This document shows, piece after piece, positions 1 through 6,170 of a stretch of 11,589 bases of DNA (position 1 is its first letter; each line of letters begins with the position of its first letter). This DNA is from Actinomycetota bacterium (GTDB taxonomy: Bacteria > Actinomycetota > Thermoleophilia > Gaiellales > Gaiellaceae): positions 1-11,589 of the forward strand of contig VAXK01000079.1 in NCBI GenBank assembly GCA_005885565.1, read 5' to 3'. A model generated the notes under the pieces. The model searched no databases, was not told where the DNA came from, and saw only the letters and a list, made by a program, of their open reading frames with translations. A program made the translations under genes and the position numbers.

Positions 1-1080
1 CGTGCCGAGCTTCTTCTCCGGCCGCGTCGAAAGCTCGAACCGGGCCTCCATCCCGAACAGGTCGTAGAGGTATGACGCGTAGTCGAGGCAGGCGAAGATC
101 TCGTCTTCGATCTGGTCAGCCGTGCAGAAGATGTGGGCGTCGTCCTGCGTGATGTGCCGGACGCGGAGCAGCCCGTGCAGCGTCCCGCTCGGCTCGTCGC
201 GGTGCAGGGTCGACGACTCCGCAAAGCGCATCGGAAGCTGGCGGTAGCTGCGCAACTGGCTGCCGAACAAGAGCATGTGACCGGGACAGTTCATCGGCTT
301 GAGCGCCAGGCGCTTCTCGTCCTCGTGCTGCTCGACGAAGAACATGTTCTCGGCGTAGTTGTCGTAGTGGCCCGAGGTGACGTAGGTGTCGACGTCGTAG
401 AGCAGGGGCGTCTTCACCTCGAGGTAGCCGCGCCGCCCGTTCTCGCGGCGTCGCAGGTCCTCGAGCTCGTTCCAGATCACCATCCCCTTCGGGTGCCAGA
501 ACGGCGAGCCGGGCGACACCTCCTCGAGATGGAAGAGGTCGAGCTGCGTGCCGAGCCGCCGGTGGTCGCGCTTCCGCGCCTCCTCGAGCTGCTCGAGGTG
601 CCGGTCGAGGTCTTCCTTCGAGTAGAAGGCGGTGCCGTAGACCCGCGTCAGCTGCTTGTTCTTCTCGTCGCCGCGCCAGTAGGCGCCGGCGAGGCCGGTC
701 AGCTTGACGGCCTTGATCGGCTTCGAGTCCTGGAGGTGCGGCCCGCGGCAGAGGTCGGTGAAGTCGCCCTGCGTGTAGAGGGTGATGTCGCCCTCGGCGG
801 TGTCCACGAGCTCGACCTTGTACGGCTCGCCCTCCGCGCGGAAGCGCTCGCGCGCCTCGTCACGTCGGATCTCCTCGCGCGACCACTCCCGCCCCTCGTC
901 CAGCTCGTGCTGGATCTCCGCCTCGATCCGCGCGAGGTCCTCCTCGCGGATCGGCTCGGGGAAGTCGAAGTCGTAGTAGAAGCCGTTCTCGATCGGCGGC
1001 CCGATCGCCGCGGCGGCGTCCAATCCCGTCGCGCCGTCGGCGAGTTCGAGTTCCGAGTCGTCGGGTAGGAGCACTTTCAT
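1..1080 (-). CDS. thrS: Threonyl-tRNA synthetase, N-terminal 360 residues (C-terminus outside window), apparently lacking part of TGS/N2
   Basis: This enzyme charges tRNA-Thr with threonine in the cytoplasm. Reading back from the ATG at 1080 gives MKVLLPDDSELELADG, the first strand of a TGS domain, then AIGPPIENGFYYDFDF at residues 25-40, typical of the second N-terminal (editing) domain. TDLCRGPH (109-115) is the second half of the editing metal site (C111, H115). The class II catalytic core follows: HPKGM (196-200), NCPGH with zinc ligand C265, and RVRHITQDDAHIF with zinc ligand H316. In full-length bacterial ThrS such as E. coli, about 67 residues separate the two IGP motifs and include the editing HxxxH. 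Here the motifs are fused in frame and HxxxH is absent. No clear Shine-Dalgarno precedes the ATG. The family call is secure; whether the gap is biological or an assembly artefact is not. Confidence 0.95.
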   Translation of the reverse strand, partial: MKVLLPDDSELELADGATGLDAAAAIGPPIENGFYYDFDFPEPIREEDLARIEAEIQHELDEGREWSREEIRRDEARERFRAEGEPYKVELVDTAEGDITLYTQGDFTDLCRGPHLQDSKPIKAVKLTGLAGAYWRGDEKNKQLTRVYGTAFYSKEDLDRHLEQLEEARKRDHRRLGTQLDLFHLEEVSPGSPFWHPKGMVIWNELEDLRRRENGRRGYLEVKTPLLYDVDTYVTSGHYDNYAENMFFVEQHEDEKRLALKPMNCPGHMLLFGSQLRSYRQLPMRFAESSTLHRDEPSGTLHGLLRVRHITQDDAHIFCTADQIEDEIFACLDYASYLYDLFGMEARFELSTRPEKKLGT

Positions 1081-1198
1081 GGCGGAAGAGGATACGCACC
1101 CCCGTGACGACGACCGCAACGACGAGCTCGACCAGTCGCCGGTTCCAGACCCGGAGGAGACGGACGCGGATGCCGAGGACGATCCCGGCGCCGATTGA
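1079..1198 (+). CDS. Small, highly acidic hypothetical protein (39 aa)
   Basis: The ORF begins at ATG 1079, sharing CATG with the divergent thrS start, and ends with TGA at 1196-1198, directly abutting the stop of the next gene on the opposite strand. A well-spaced TAGGAG ribosome site lies at 1066-1071, seven bases before the ATG. The product is mostly D, E and P (MAEEDTHPRDDDRNDELDQS onward) with no hydrophobic segment, so it is probably disordered. About 80% of codons end in G or C, as in neighbouring genes. Against it, the length is short, no family is recognised, and the ribosome site lies inside thrS coding sequence and could be chance. If it is not a gene, this is simply the thrS upstream region. 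Confidence 0.4.
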   Translation: MAEEDTHPRDDDRNDELDQSPVPDPEETDADAEDDPGAD

Positions 1199-1549
1199 TC
1201 AGCGAAGCGCCGCGTCGCGGACGTCGGCGGGCGCCTTCAGCCAGTAGCTCTCGCGCAGCCATTCGAGCGCCGCGTCGAGCGTCTCCTCGTCCGTGATCGC
1301 GGCGGTCACCCAGCCGTAGCGGCCCACGTGGCTCGCGCGCCGCACCCACGGCAGGTACGCCGTCACCTCACGCTCCTCGGCCGTGAGCTTGAGCGTCAGG
1401 TGCACGGCGTCCGGCTCCTCGATCATCCACGCGAACATGCGGTTCTCGCCCACCTTGAAGACCGGGAAGCCCCAGGGCGAGTCCTCGTAGGTGCGCGGAA
1501 ACGAGAGCGCGAGCTCGCGGATCCGGGCCGCCGGCGCAGTGGGTGTCAC
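1199..1549 (-). CDS. YjbR/MmcQ-like (DUF419) protein
   Basis: The 116-residue protein matches in size and pattern the small cytoplasmic YjbR/MmcQ family (double-wing fold, proposed DNA-binding type; biochemical role unclear). Typical features are the N-terminal helix ending in LSFPRTYEDSPWGFPVFKVG, the following strand and acidic turn (MFAWMIEEPDAVHLTLKLT), the basic turn YLPWVRRASHVGRYGWV, and a C-terminal helix with LDAALEWLRESYWLKAP. The start is GTG at 1549, preceded by GGTGAG about ten bases upstream. The ATG at 1557 is in another frame and stops after three codons. It is transcribed away from the CBS gene and its stop abuts the stop of the small acidic ORF. Cellular function cannot be stated from sequence. 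Confidence 0.85.
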   Translation of the reverse strand: MTPTAPAARIRELALSFPRTYEDSPWGFPVFKVGENRMFAWMIEEPDAVHLTLKLTAEEREVTAYLPWVRRASHVGRYGWVTAAITDEETLDAALEWLRESYWLKAPADVRDAALR

Positions 1550-1564
1550 GCGCCCATTCTCACC

Positions 1565-1589
1565 GTTTGCGACCGTCCCGGCCGGGGTA
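1565..1589 (+). promoter_or_regulatory. Possible SigB/SigF-type stress promoter for the CBS gene
   Basis: GTTT at 1565-1568 and GGGTA at 1585-1589 are separated by 16 bases. This is the arrangement of Gram-positive general-stress sigma promoters (GTTT, 14-17 bases, GGGTA). A start of transcription near 1596-1598 would leave a leader of about 30 bases containing the ribosome site GGAAAGGGGG at 1611-1620. No good sigma-70-type pair with normal spacing was found in this 79-base divergent gap. GGGTA is common in GC-rich DNA, so this is a candidate only. Confidence 0.35.
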
Positions 1590-1628
1590 GGCGTTTATCT
1601 GTTGAAACAAGGAAAGGGGGCTGACGAG

Positions 1629-2045
1629 ATGCCCAAGACCGTTCGCGAAGTGATGACCTCGAACCCCTGCAGCATCGACGCCGACAAGTCCGTCGCCTAC
1701 GCGGCGAAGATGATGCGCGACGAGGACGTCGGGATCGCCCCGATCGTCGAGGGTGATCGCCTCGTCGGCGTGCTCACCGACCGCGACATCGCGGTGCGCG
1801 TGGTCGCCGAAAGCCGTGACCCCGAGCAGGTCAAGGCGGCGGAGGTCGCGTCGCGCGACGTCGTCACGCTCGATCCGGAGCAGGACCTCGACGAGGCGCT
1901 CCGGCTGATGGCCCGGCACCAGGTGCGCCGGCTCCCGGTGGTCGAGGAGGACGGCCGGCTCGTGGGCGTGGTCGCCCAGGCGGACGTGGCCAAGGTGGCC
2001 GACGAACGACACACCGGCGAGGTCGTCGAGCAGATCTCGCGGTAG
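1629..2045 (+). CDS. Tandem CBS-domain protein
   Basis: The 138-residue protein consists almost entirely of two CBS domains, at about 8-62 and 72-125, forming one Bateman module that commonly binds adenine nucleotides in the cytoplasm. CBS1 opens with VREVMTSNP and ends with VGVLTDRDIA, with the usual ribose-contacting T50 and D53. CBS2 ends with VGVVAQADVA, where the Thr is replaced by Ala, so the two sites may differ in ligand binding. It resembles stand-alone stress-related CBS proteins such as mycobacterial Hrp1, by architecture rather than proven orthology. The ATG at 1629 was chosen over an upstream in-frame extension because the CBS domain starts right after it and GGAAAGGGGG sits eight bases upstream. 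It is monocistronic and ends at a hairpin. Confidence 0.92.
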   Translation: MPKTVREVMTSNPCSIDADKSVAYAAKMMRDEDVGIAPIVEGDRLVGVLTDRDIAVRVVAESRDPEQVKAAEVASRDVVTLDPEQDLDEALRLMARHQVRRLPVVEEDGRLVGVVAQADVAKVADERHTGEVVEQISR

Positions 2046-2056
2046 CTGCAACCGGC

Positions 2057-2084
2057 GGGGCGGCGACCCTTCGGCCGCCGCCCC
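2057..2084. terminator. Bidirectional terminator-like hairpin between convergent genes
   Basis: A perfect 9-bp stem (GGGGCGGCG at 2057-2065 with CGCCGCCCC at 2076-2084) encloses a 10-base loop. It lies between the CBS stop at 2045 and the zinc-ribbon stop at 2086 on the other strand. There is no T-tract on either side, as is frequent in high-GC genomes, so efficiency as an intrinsic terminator is uncertain. Confidence 0.55.
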
Positions 2085-2085
2085 G

Positions 2086-2232
2086 TCAGGCTTCACACGC
2101 TTCTGCGTCTCCTTCGCAGCACCCGAGCTTGAACCGGCAGCGCGGGCACTGCCAGGTCTGGTGGCGCCAGTCGAGCTCGGCGCCGCAGCGGGGACAGAGC
2201 TCGCGCTCGGTCTGCACTGCGGCGCCGTGCAC
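2086..2232 (-). CDS. Small zinc-ribbon protein (48 aa)
   Basis: From GTG at 2232 the protein carries ERELCPRCGAELDWRHQTWQ followed by CPRCRFKLGCCEGD. Two CPRC knuckles about fifteen residues apart are the pattern of a small structural zinc ribbon, and an extra CC pair follows. Partner and function are unknown. The GTG overlaps the glycosidase stop as TAGTG, indicating one transcript and likely translational coupling. A second in-frame GTG at 2217 would give 43 residues without affecting the ribbon. The ORF is open far upstream in this frame, but that stretch is the antisense-like shadow of the glycosidase gene, so a start at the overlap is preferred. It ends next to the hairpin at 2057-2084. 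Confidence 0.75.
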   Translation of the reverse strand: MHGAAVQTERELCPRCGAELDWRHQTWQCPRCRFKLGCCEGDAEACEA

Positions 2233-3635
2233 TACCTGGCGACCAGCGTCAGGAAGCGCGAGATGCGGTCGCCGTGGATGTCGTTCATCTGCACCTCGAC
2301 GTAGTAGGTGCGCCCCTTCACGGGCGTGAACGCGATGGGCACGCTCACCCAGCCGTCGATCCCGAGCTTCCCCTGCGGCTGCGGGTGCGCCACGAGCGAG
2401 TCGCCGAGGATCACGCGCATGTCGACGCCGATCGTCGCGCCGGCGGGCGAGCGCGCAGCCATCTCCCGGGCCGAGAGCCGCACGACCGGGTTCGGCTTCC
2501 CCGCCTTCACGACGACGAGGGCGTTGCGCGGGTCGAACCGGTACGCGAGATCGGCGAAGGTGAAGAACGCCGGCTTCAGCGTGCCGTCCTCGGCGATGAG
2601 GCCGCTCTGCCAGGGGTCGCCCTGGTCGTCGTGGAGGACGAACCAGATGAACATCGGCACGTACGAGTAGCGCGCCGCGATCGCGACCGCACGCGTCATG
2701 TAGGCGGCCTGGGTCTGGTAGCTGACGCCGTTCTGGGCGGGCGCCGTCTGGTGGCCGTACTCCGTGATCCAGATCGGCACGCTGCCTTTCCGGTGGAACC
2801 ATTTCTTCAGCGACGACTCGAGCTTCGGGATCGTCGTCAGCGCGACGTTCGGCCACCGGACGACCTGCTCGGGGCGCTGCCTCGGATCGGTCGGGTACGG
2901 GTGGTGCGCCACCGCGTCGAACTTGAGCCCCGGCGCGGCCTTCGCGACGAGCTGGTAGAAGCGGCCCGGCGAGTGAGTGTCCTGGAGGCCCTTGATACGC
3001 CGGTCACGGCCGCGCGCGGAGGTCTCGCCGAGACCCACGAGCGCGAGCTTGTTCCCGGCCTTGATCCCGGAGTACGCGGCCTTGAAGAGCTTCGCGTACA
3101 GCGCCGGGCCGACCGAGCGGCCCCGGCTGTCGAACTGCGGCGAGAGGAACTGGTTGAGGTTGGGCTCGTTCCAGACGCCGTAGTAGCGGACGAAGGGGAA
3201 GCCGGCGTAGCGGCCGGAGTACCTGGCGGCGACCGCGCGGGCGAACGCCGTGAGGTCGCTCAGGCGCCGAGGCAGTCGGTTCGTGGCGGGACCCGCCCAC
3301 TTGGGCGTCCCCCAGATCTGGAGCATCGGCTCGATGCCGCGCTCCTGCGCGCCGCGGATCATGTCGTCGAGATCCGTGAACTGGTATGCGGGGTCGAACG
3401 GGTTCGAGGCGTTCGACGGACGCGTCGGCGCCACCTTCGACCAGTTGACTGCGGCGTTGATGATCGTCGCGTGCGCGTCGCGCGCGCGATCGAGGTTCGC
3501 GTTGTGGTCGGCGCGCCAGCGGAACGCGGCGTCGTCGTAGAAGCCGACGAACATGCGCGCGGCGCCGAAGGCGGTGGACGGCGCGACCGCAGCCGCGAGA
3601 CAGACGAGCAGGAGAAGACGGACGAGACGATTCAC
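2232..3635 (-). CDS. Secreted clan GH-A glycoside hydrolase (GH39/GH5-like)
   Basis: The 467-residue protein begins with a signal peptide (NRLVRLLLLVCLAAAVAPS, cleavage probably near residue 24-26) and no lipobox, so it is likely exported. A TIM-barrel domain spans about 28-370. VWNEPNLN at 154-161 provides the acid/base E157, HHPYP lies at 244-248, and WITEYGH at 289-295 provides the nucleophile E292. This spacing of two glutamates is that of retaining clan GH-A enzymes. The last 90 or so residues look like a beta-rich appendage. Start is GTG at 3635 with AAGGGGG nine bases upstream. Substrate cannot be read from sequence; GH39, GH5 or an unclassified GH-A group are all possible. It is the first gene of a unit with the zinc-ribbon protein. 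Confidence 0.85.
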   Translation of the reverse strand: MNRLVRLLLLVCLAAAVAPSTAFGAARMFVGFYDDAAFRWRADHNANLDRARDAHATIINAAVNWSKVAPTRPSNASNPFDPAYQFTDLDDMIRGAQERGIEPMLQIWGTPKWAGPATNRLPRRLSDLTAFARAVAARYSGRYAGFPFVRYYGVWNEPNLNQFLSPQFDSRGRSVGPALYAKLFKAAYSGIKAGNKLALVGLGETSARGRDRRIKGLQDTHSPGRFYQLVAKAAPGLKFDAVAHHPYPTDPRQRPEQVVRWPNVALTTIPKLESSLKKWFHRKGSVPIWITEYGHQTAPAQNGVSYQTQAAYMTRAVAIAARYSYVPMFIWFVLHDDQGDPWQSGLIAEDGTLKPAFFTFADLAYRFDPRNALVVVKAGKPNPVVRLSAREMAARSPAGATIGVDMRVILGDSLVAHPQPQGKLGIDGWVSVPIAFTPVKGRTYYVEVQMNDIHGDRISRFLTLVAR

Positions 3636-3716
3636 CGGCAGAGGCCCCCTTCGGGTCGGAACGAGAGGACGGTACAGAGGCTTTATGACGACGCTGTAAG
3701 GAAAAGGATGGCGGGG

Positions 3717-3730
3717 GCGCCGGAAGGCGC
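3717..3730 (-). terminator. Weak terminator-like hairpin after the GGDEF-EAL gene
   Basis: GCGCC and GGCGC form a 5-bp stem around a four-base loop, five bases beyond the stop at 3735. On the minus strand it is followed by pyrimidine-rich sequence including CCTTTTCC. The stem is short and the role is tentative. No clear promoter for the glycosidase was found in the rest of this 99-base gap. Confidence 0.3.
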
Positions 3731-3734
3731 GCGT

Positions 3735-5699
3735 CTACGCCACTTCTGCTCTGAGATCGCGCGGAAGGCGGTCCTCGAGCCAGGCCGTGAGCTCGGCCGG
3801 GGGAAGCGGCTTCGCCAGGAAGTAGCCCTGCGCCGAGTCGCAGCCGAGCTCGGCCAGGCGCTCCCAGACCTCCGCCGACTCGACGCCCTCGGCGACGACG
3901 CTCAGGCAGAGGTTGCGGCCGAGGTCGATCGTCGAGCGGACGATCCGCGCGTGCTGCTCCTCGCGGTCCATCGCCATCACGAAGGAGCGGTCGATCTTGA
4001 TCTCGTCGACCGGCAGCTCGCTCAGGTAGGCGAGCGACGCGTAGCCGGTCCCGAAGTCGTCCACGGCGAGGCTGACGCCGGTGTCGCGGAGCCGCTGGAG
4101 GATCTCCTTCGCCCGCGGCGGGTCGGCGAGGACGCTCGTCTCCGTGAGCTCGAGCTCGAGGACGCTCGGGTCGAGGCCGTACTTGTCGAGCATCCGCTCG
4201 AGCTCGTTCGGGAACTCCTCGTCGAGGATGTTCCGCATCGCCACGTTCACGGCGACGGTGAGCTCGAACCCCTGCTCCCGCCACCGGCCGCACTGCTGGA
4301 GCGCCTCCTCGACGACGAAGAACGTGAGCGGCCGGATCAGCCCGGTGTGCTCCGCGACGGGGATGAACACGTCGGGCGGGACGAGGCCGCGCTCCGGGTG
4401 CTGCCAGCGGACGAGCGCCTCGACGCCGCGCACGGTGCCGTCGGCGAGCGTCGCCTTCGGCTGGTAGTGGAGCACGAGCTCGCGGTTCTCGATCGCCCGG
4501 CGGAGCTCGGCCACGAGGACGAGGCGCTCGGGCCGGTAGTTGTCGACGTCCGCGTCGTAGACGGCGTAGTGGGTCTTCGTCTCCTTGGCCATGTACATCG
4601 CGACGTCGGCGCGCTGGAGCAGGGTCTCGACGTCCTCGCCGTGCACGGGGTAGAGCGCGATGCCGATGCTCGCCTCGGCCTCGAGAGGGAGGCCGTCGAT
4701 CACGAACGGGTCGTCGAGCGCGAGCGCGATCCGCTCTGCGAGCGCGATCCCGGCGTCCGCCTGCGTGACGCTCGGCAGGAGGAGGGCGAACTCGTCGCCG
4801 CCGAGCCTGGCGACCGTGTCGGTCGGACGGACGACGCCGGAGAGGCGGCTGGCGAGCTCCTTCAGCATCAGGTCGCCGCAGTGGTGGCCGAGCGTGTCGT
4901 TGACCTCCTTGAAGCGGTCGAGGTCCATCAGCAGCACGGCGACGCCGCTGCCGGTTCGGGTGCTGGCGCGCAACGCGTGGTCGAGCCGGTCGAGGAAGAG
5001 CGAGCGGTTGGGAAGGCCGGTGAGGTGGTCGTGGAGCGCGAGCCGCTCGTTCTCGTCCGCCTGGCGACGGAGCTTGCGCGACGCGCCGGCGACGAGGCGG
5101 AAGATGCTGATCCAGAGGAGCAGGAGGCCGCCGCCGATGAAGGCGTACGTCGTGCGCACGTCCGACGCGATCGCCGTCTGGATGGGCGCGTAGGGCAGTT
5201 CGAGCTCGAGCGCGCCGAGCACGTGGCCGGGAGTCCCGAACCGAAGCGGGACGACGACCTCGTACGACTTCCCGCTCCAGTCACCGGGCGACATGCCGGC
5301 GGCGACGCGCCCGCCGAAGGCGCGCCGGAGCCGAGGTCCGGGCCGGTATGCGTGGCCGATCGACGTCCGGTCGTCGGCGTAGAGGACGCGGCCGCGGCTG
5401 TCCCAGAGCGTTGCGCCGGCGACGCCCGAGGCCTTTAGGCTCGCGATCGTCTGGTCGAGCGCGATGAGGTCGCCCTGGCGAAGCCCGTAGCGGAACTCGT
5501 ACGGCGTGAGCTGGGTCTGGAGCGCGGTGGCGACGAGGACCGCCGACTGGCGCGCGTCCGCGTAGGCGCGCGAGCGCACCTGGTGCGCGAGGTACTGCGA
5601 GAGGCCGAAGCCGAGCAGGGCGACCGGGAGGAGGCTGACGAGGGCGAACGTCGTGAGGAGGCTCGGCCTCCGGCCGCGTGGAGTGAGAGGTCGCCGCAA
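3735..5699 (-). CDS. Membrane-anchored GGDEF-EAL c-di-GMP signalling protein
   Basis: The 654-residue bifunctional protein makes and/or degrades c-di-GMP at the inner face of the membrane. A transmembrane helix (about 14-36) leads to an extracytoplasmic Cache-like sensor (37-182, with LWDSRGRVLYADD at 98-110), then a second helix (184-206). The GGDEF domain (about 220-385) has an intact RLGGDEF at 298-304 and an RxxD inhibitory site (R291-D294) exactly five residues before it. The EAL domain (about 395-645) keeps EAL at 427-429, N485, ELTE near 517-520, DDFG at 547-550, K568, E604 and QGY at 624-626. Both activities therefore look competent. The only start compatible with the first helix is TTG at 5699, without a clear Shine-Dalgarno. 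The sensed ligand is unknown. It sits alone between two intergenic gaps. Confidence 0.93.
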   Translation of the reverse strand: MRRPLTPRGRRPSLLTTFALVSLLPVALLGFGLSQYLAHQVRSRAYADARQSAVLVATALQTQLTPYEFRYGLRQGDLIALDQTIASLKASGVAGATLWDSRGRVLYADDRTSIGHAYRPGPRLRRAFGGRVAAGMSPGDWSGKSYEVVVPLRFGTPGHVLGALELELPYAPIQTAIASDVRTTYAFIGGGLLLLWISIFRLVAGASRKLRRQADENERLALHDHLTGLPNRSLFLDRLDHALRASTRTGSGVAVLLMDLDRFKEVNDTLGHHCGDLMLKELASRLSGVVRPTDTVARLGGDEFALLLPSVTQADAGIALAERIALALDDPFVIDGLPLEAEASIGIALYPVHGEDVETLLQRADVAMYMAKETKTHYAVYDADVDNYRPERLVLVAELRRAIENRELVLHYQPKATLADGTVRGVEALVRWQHPERGLVPPDVFIPVAEHTGLIRPLTFFVVEEALQQCGRWREQGFELTVAVNVAMRNILDEEFPNELERMLDKYGLDPSVLELELTETSVLADPPRAKEILQRLRDTGVSLAVDDFGTGYASLAYLSELPVDEIKIDRSFVMAMDREEQHARIVRSTIDLGRNLCLSVVAEGVESAEVWERLAELGCDSAQGYFLAKPLPPAELTAWLEDRLPRDLRAEVA

Positions 5700-5715
5700 G
5701 ACGTGACTATTTTCG

Positions 5716-5776
5716 GCACGAAGGGGTGAGCCCGGCTCCCCCGGAAGGGTGGCAGCGCAAGTTTCGGCCTTCGCGC
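5716..5776 (-). promoter_or_regulatory. Candidate structured 5' leader of the GGDEF-EAL mRNA
   Basis: On the minus strand, GCGCGAAGG (5776-5768) pairs with CCTTCGTGC (5724-5716) in a 9-bp closing stem with one G-U pair. The same pairing on the plus strand would contain an A-C mismatch, which favours a minus-strand RNA. Inside lies GGGGGAGCCGGGCTCACCCC, a hairpin with one bulged base that partly competes with the closing stem. The element ends 16 bases before the TTG start, so it could mask or expose the start region. A c-di-GMP riboswitch would fit the gene, but the conserved class I core ACGCAAAGCC is not present and I do not make that call. Confidence 0.35.
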
Positions 5777-5849
5777 GAGTCCGTTATCGGGACGAAGCAG
5801 ACCACGGGGTGCGTTGGGCGACGCGCCCCGCGGCACTCATCCCCTCCGC

Positions 5850-5882
5850 CGCGGGAGGAGCATTGCGGTCGCTCCTCCCGCG
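5850..5882. repeat. Strong 12-bp-stem inverted repeat
   Basis: CGCGGGAGGAGC at 5850-5861 pairs perfectly with GCTCCTCCCGCG at 5871-5882 around a 9-base loop. No T-tract follows on either strand, so it is not a standard intrinsic terminator. It could be a transcript-stabilising or attenuating hairpin. Confidence 0.75.
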
Positions 5883-5885
5883 CCG

Positions 5886-5903
5886 TTCGCCGCGAGCGGC
5901 GAA
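5886..5903. repeat. Second inverted repeat, 7-bp stem with CGAG loop
   Basis: TTCGCCG at 5886-5892 pairs with CGGCGAA at 5897-5903 around a four-base loop. It starts three bases after the larger hairpin, making a tandem pair. Role unknown. Confidence 0.6.
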
Positions 5904-5985
5904 GCGGCGCTGCCGTTCTCGCGATCCCAGCGTGTCGACCGGTCATTGCAGACGGACGCGCGGCAGAGCCACGCGTCCTGACAAC

Positions 5986-6003
5986 GGCACCGCAAGCGGT
6001 GCC
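5986..6003. repeat. Palindromic hairpin inside repeat copy 1
   Basis: GGCACCGCAAGCGGTGCC has perfect 8-base arms around AA and is followed by TTCC on the plus strand. It is terminator-like in shape but lacks a T-run. The identical sequence recurs 98 bases later. Confidence 0.75.
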
Positions 6004-6083
6004 TTCCGCGCCACTCTCACGACCCCAGGGTGTCGACCGGTCATTTCAGACGGACGCGCGGCAGAGCCACGCATCCTGATAAC

Positions 6084-6101
6084 GGCACCGCAAGCGGTGC
6101 C
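6084..6101. repeat. Palindromic hairpin inside repeat copy 2
   Basis: This is an exact second copy of the 18-base palindrome at 5986-6003. The palindrome is unchanged while four other positions of the 98-bp unit differ, compatible with the hairpin being the conserved element, although two copies are too few to show this. Confidence 0.75.
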
Positions 6102-6154
6102 TTCCGCGCCACTCTCGCGACCCCAGGGTGTCGCCCGGTCAGTGCAGACGGACG

Positions 6155-6170
6155 CCCTCTACCAAGAGGG
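6155..6170 (-). terminator. Probable terminator hairpin of the ROK gene
   Basis: CCCTCT at 6155-6160 pairs with AGAGGG at 6165-6170 around ACCA, two bases after the ROK stop at 6172. There is no T-run beyond it on the minus strand. Position directly behind the stop supports the role; strength is uncertain. Confidence 0.45.

Larger units (their letters stand above)
5932..6155. repeat. 98-bp direct tandem repeat, about 2.3 copies
   Basis: Copy 1 is 5932-6029 and copy 2 is 6030-6127; they differ at four of 98 positions. Copy 3 begins at 6128 and its identity stops at 6155, where the ROK terminator hairpin begins; it has two differences in 28 bases. About 14 bases before 5932 also resemble the unit's end. 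Each unit starts GTGTCGACCGGTCATT, containing the palindrome GACCGGTC, and carries an 18-base palindrome (listed separately). The 98-bp length is not a multiple of three, which argues against a coding repeat. Confidence 0.9.

Noticed and set aside
133..1068. A 311-codon open frame on the plus strand.
   Set aside because: It is the antisense shadow of thrS; thrS motifs on the other strand are unmistakable.
2274..5438. A 1054-codon open frame on the plus strand.
   Set aside because: It runs opposite the glycosidase and GGDEF-EAL genes, crosses their intergenic gap, and encodes a low-complexity R/V/E/L/A-rich product typical of antisense frames in GC-rich DNA.
5716..5776. Class I c-di-GMP riboswitch.
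   Set aside because: Context and a fragment AGCCGGG are suggestive, but the conserved ACGCAAAGCC core and the GNRA-capped helix are not found, so only a generic structured leader is listed.
5932..6155. CRISPR array.
   Set aside because: The units are contiguous 98-bp direct repeats without unique spacers, and only about 2.3 copies exist.
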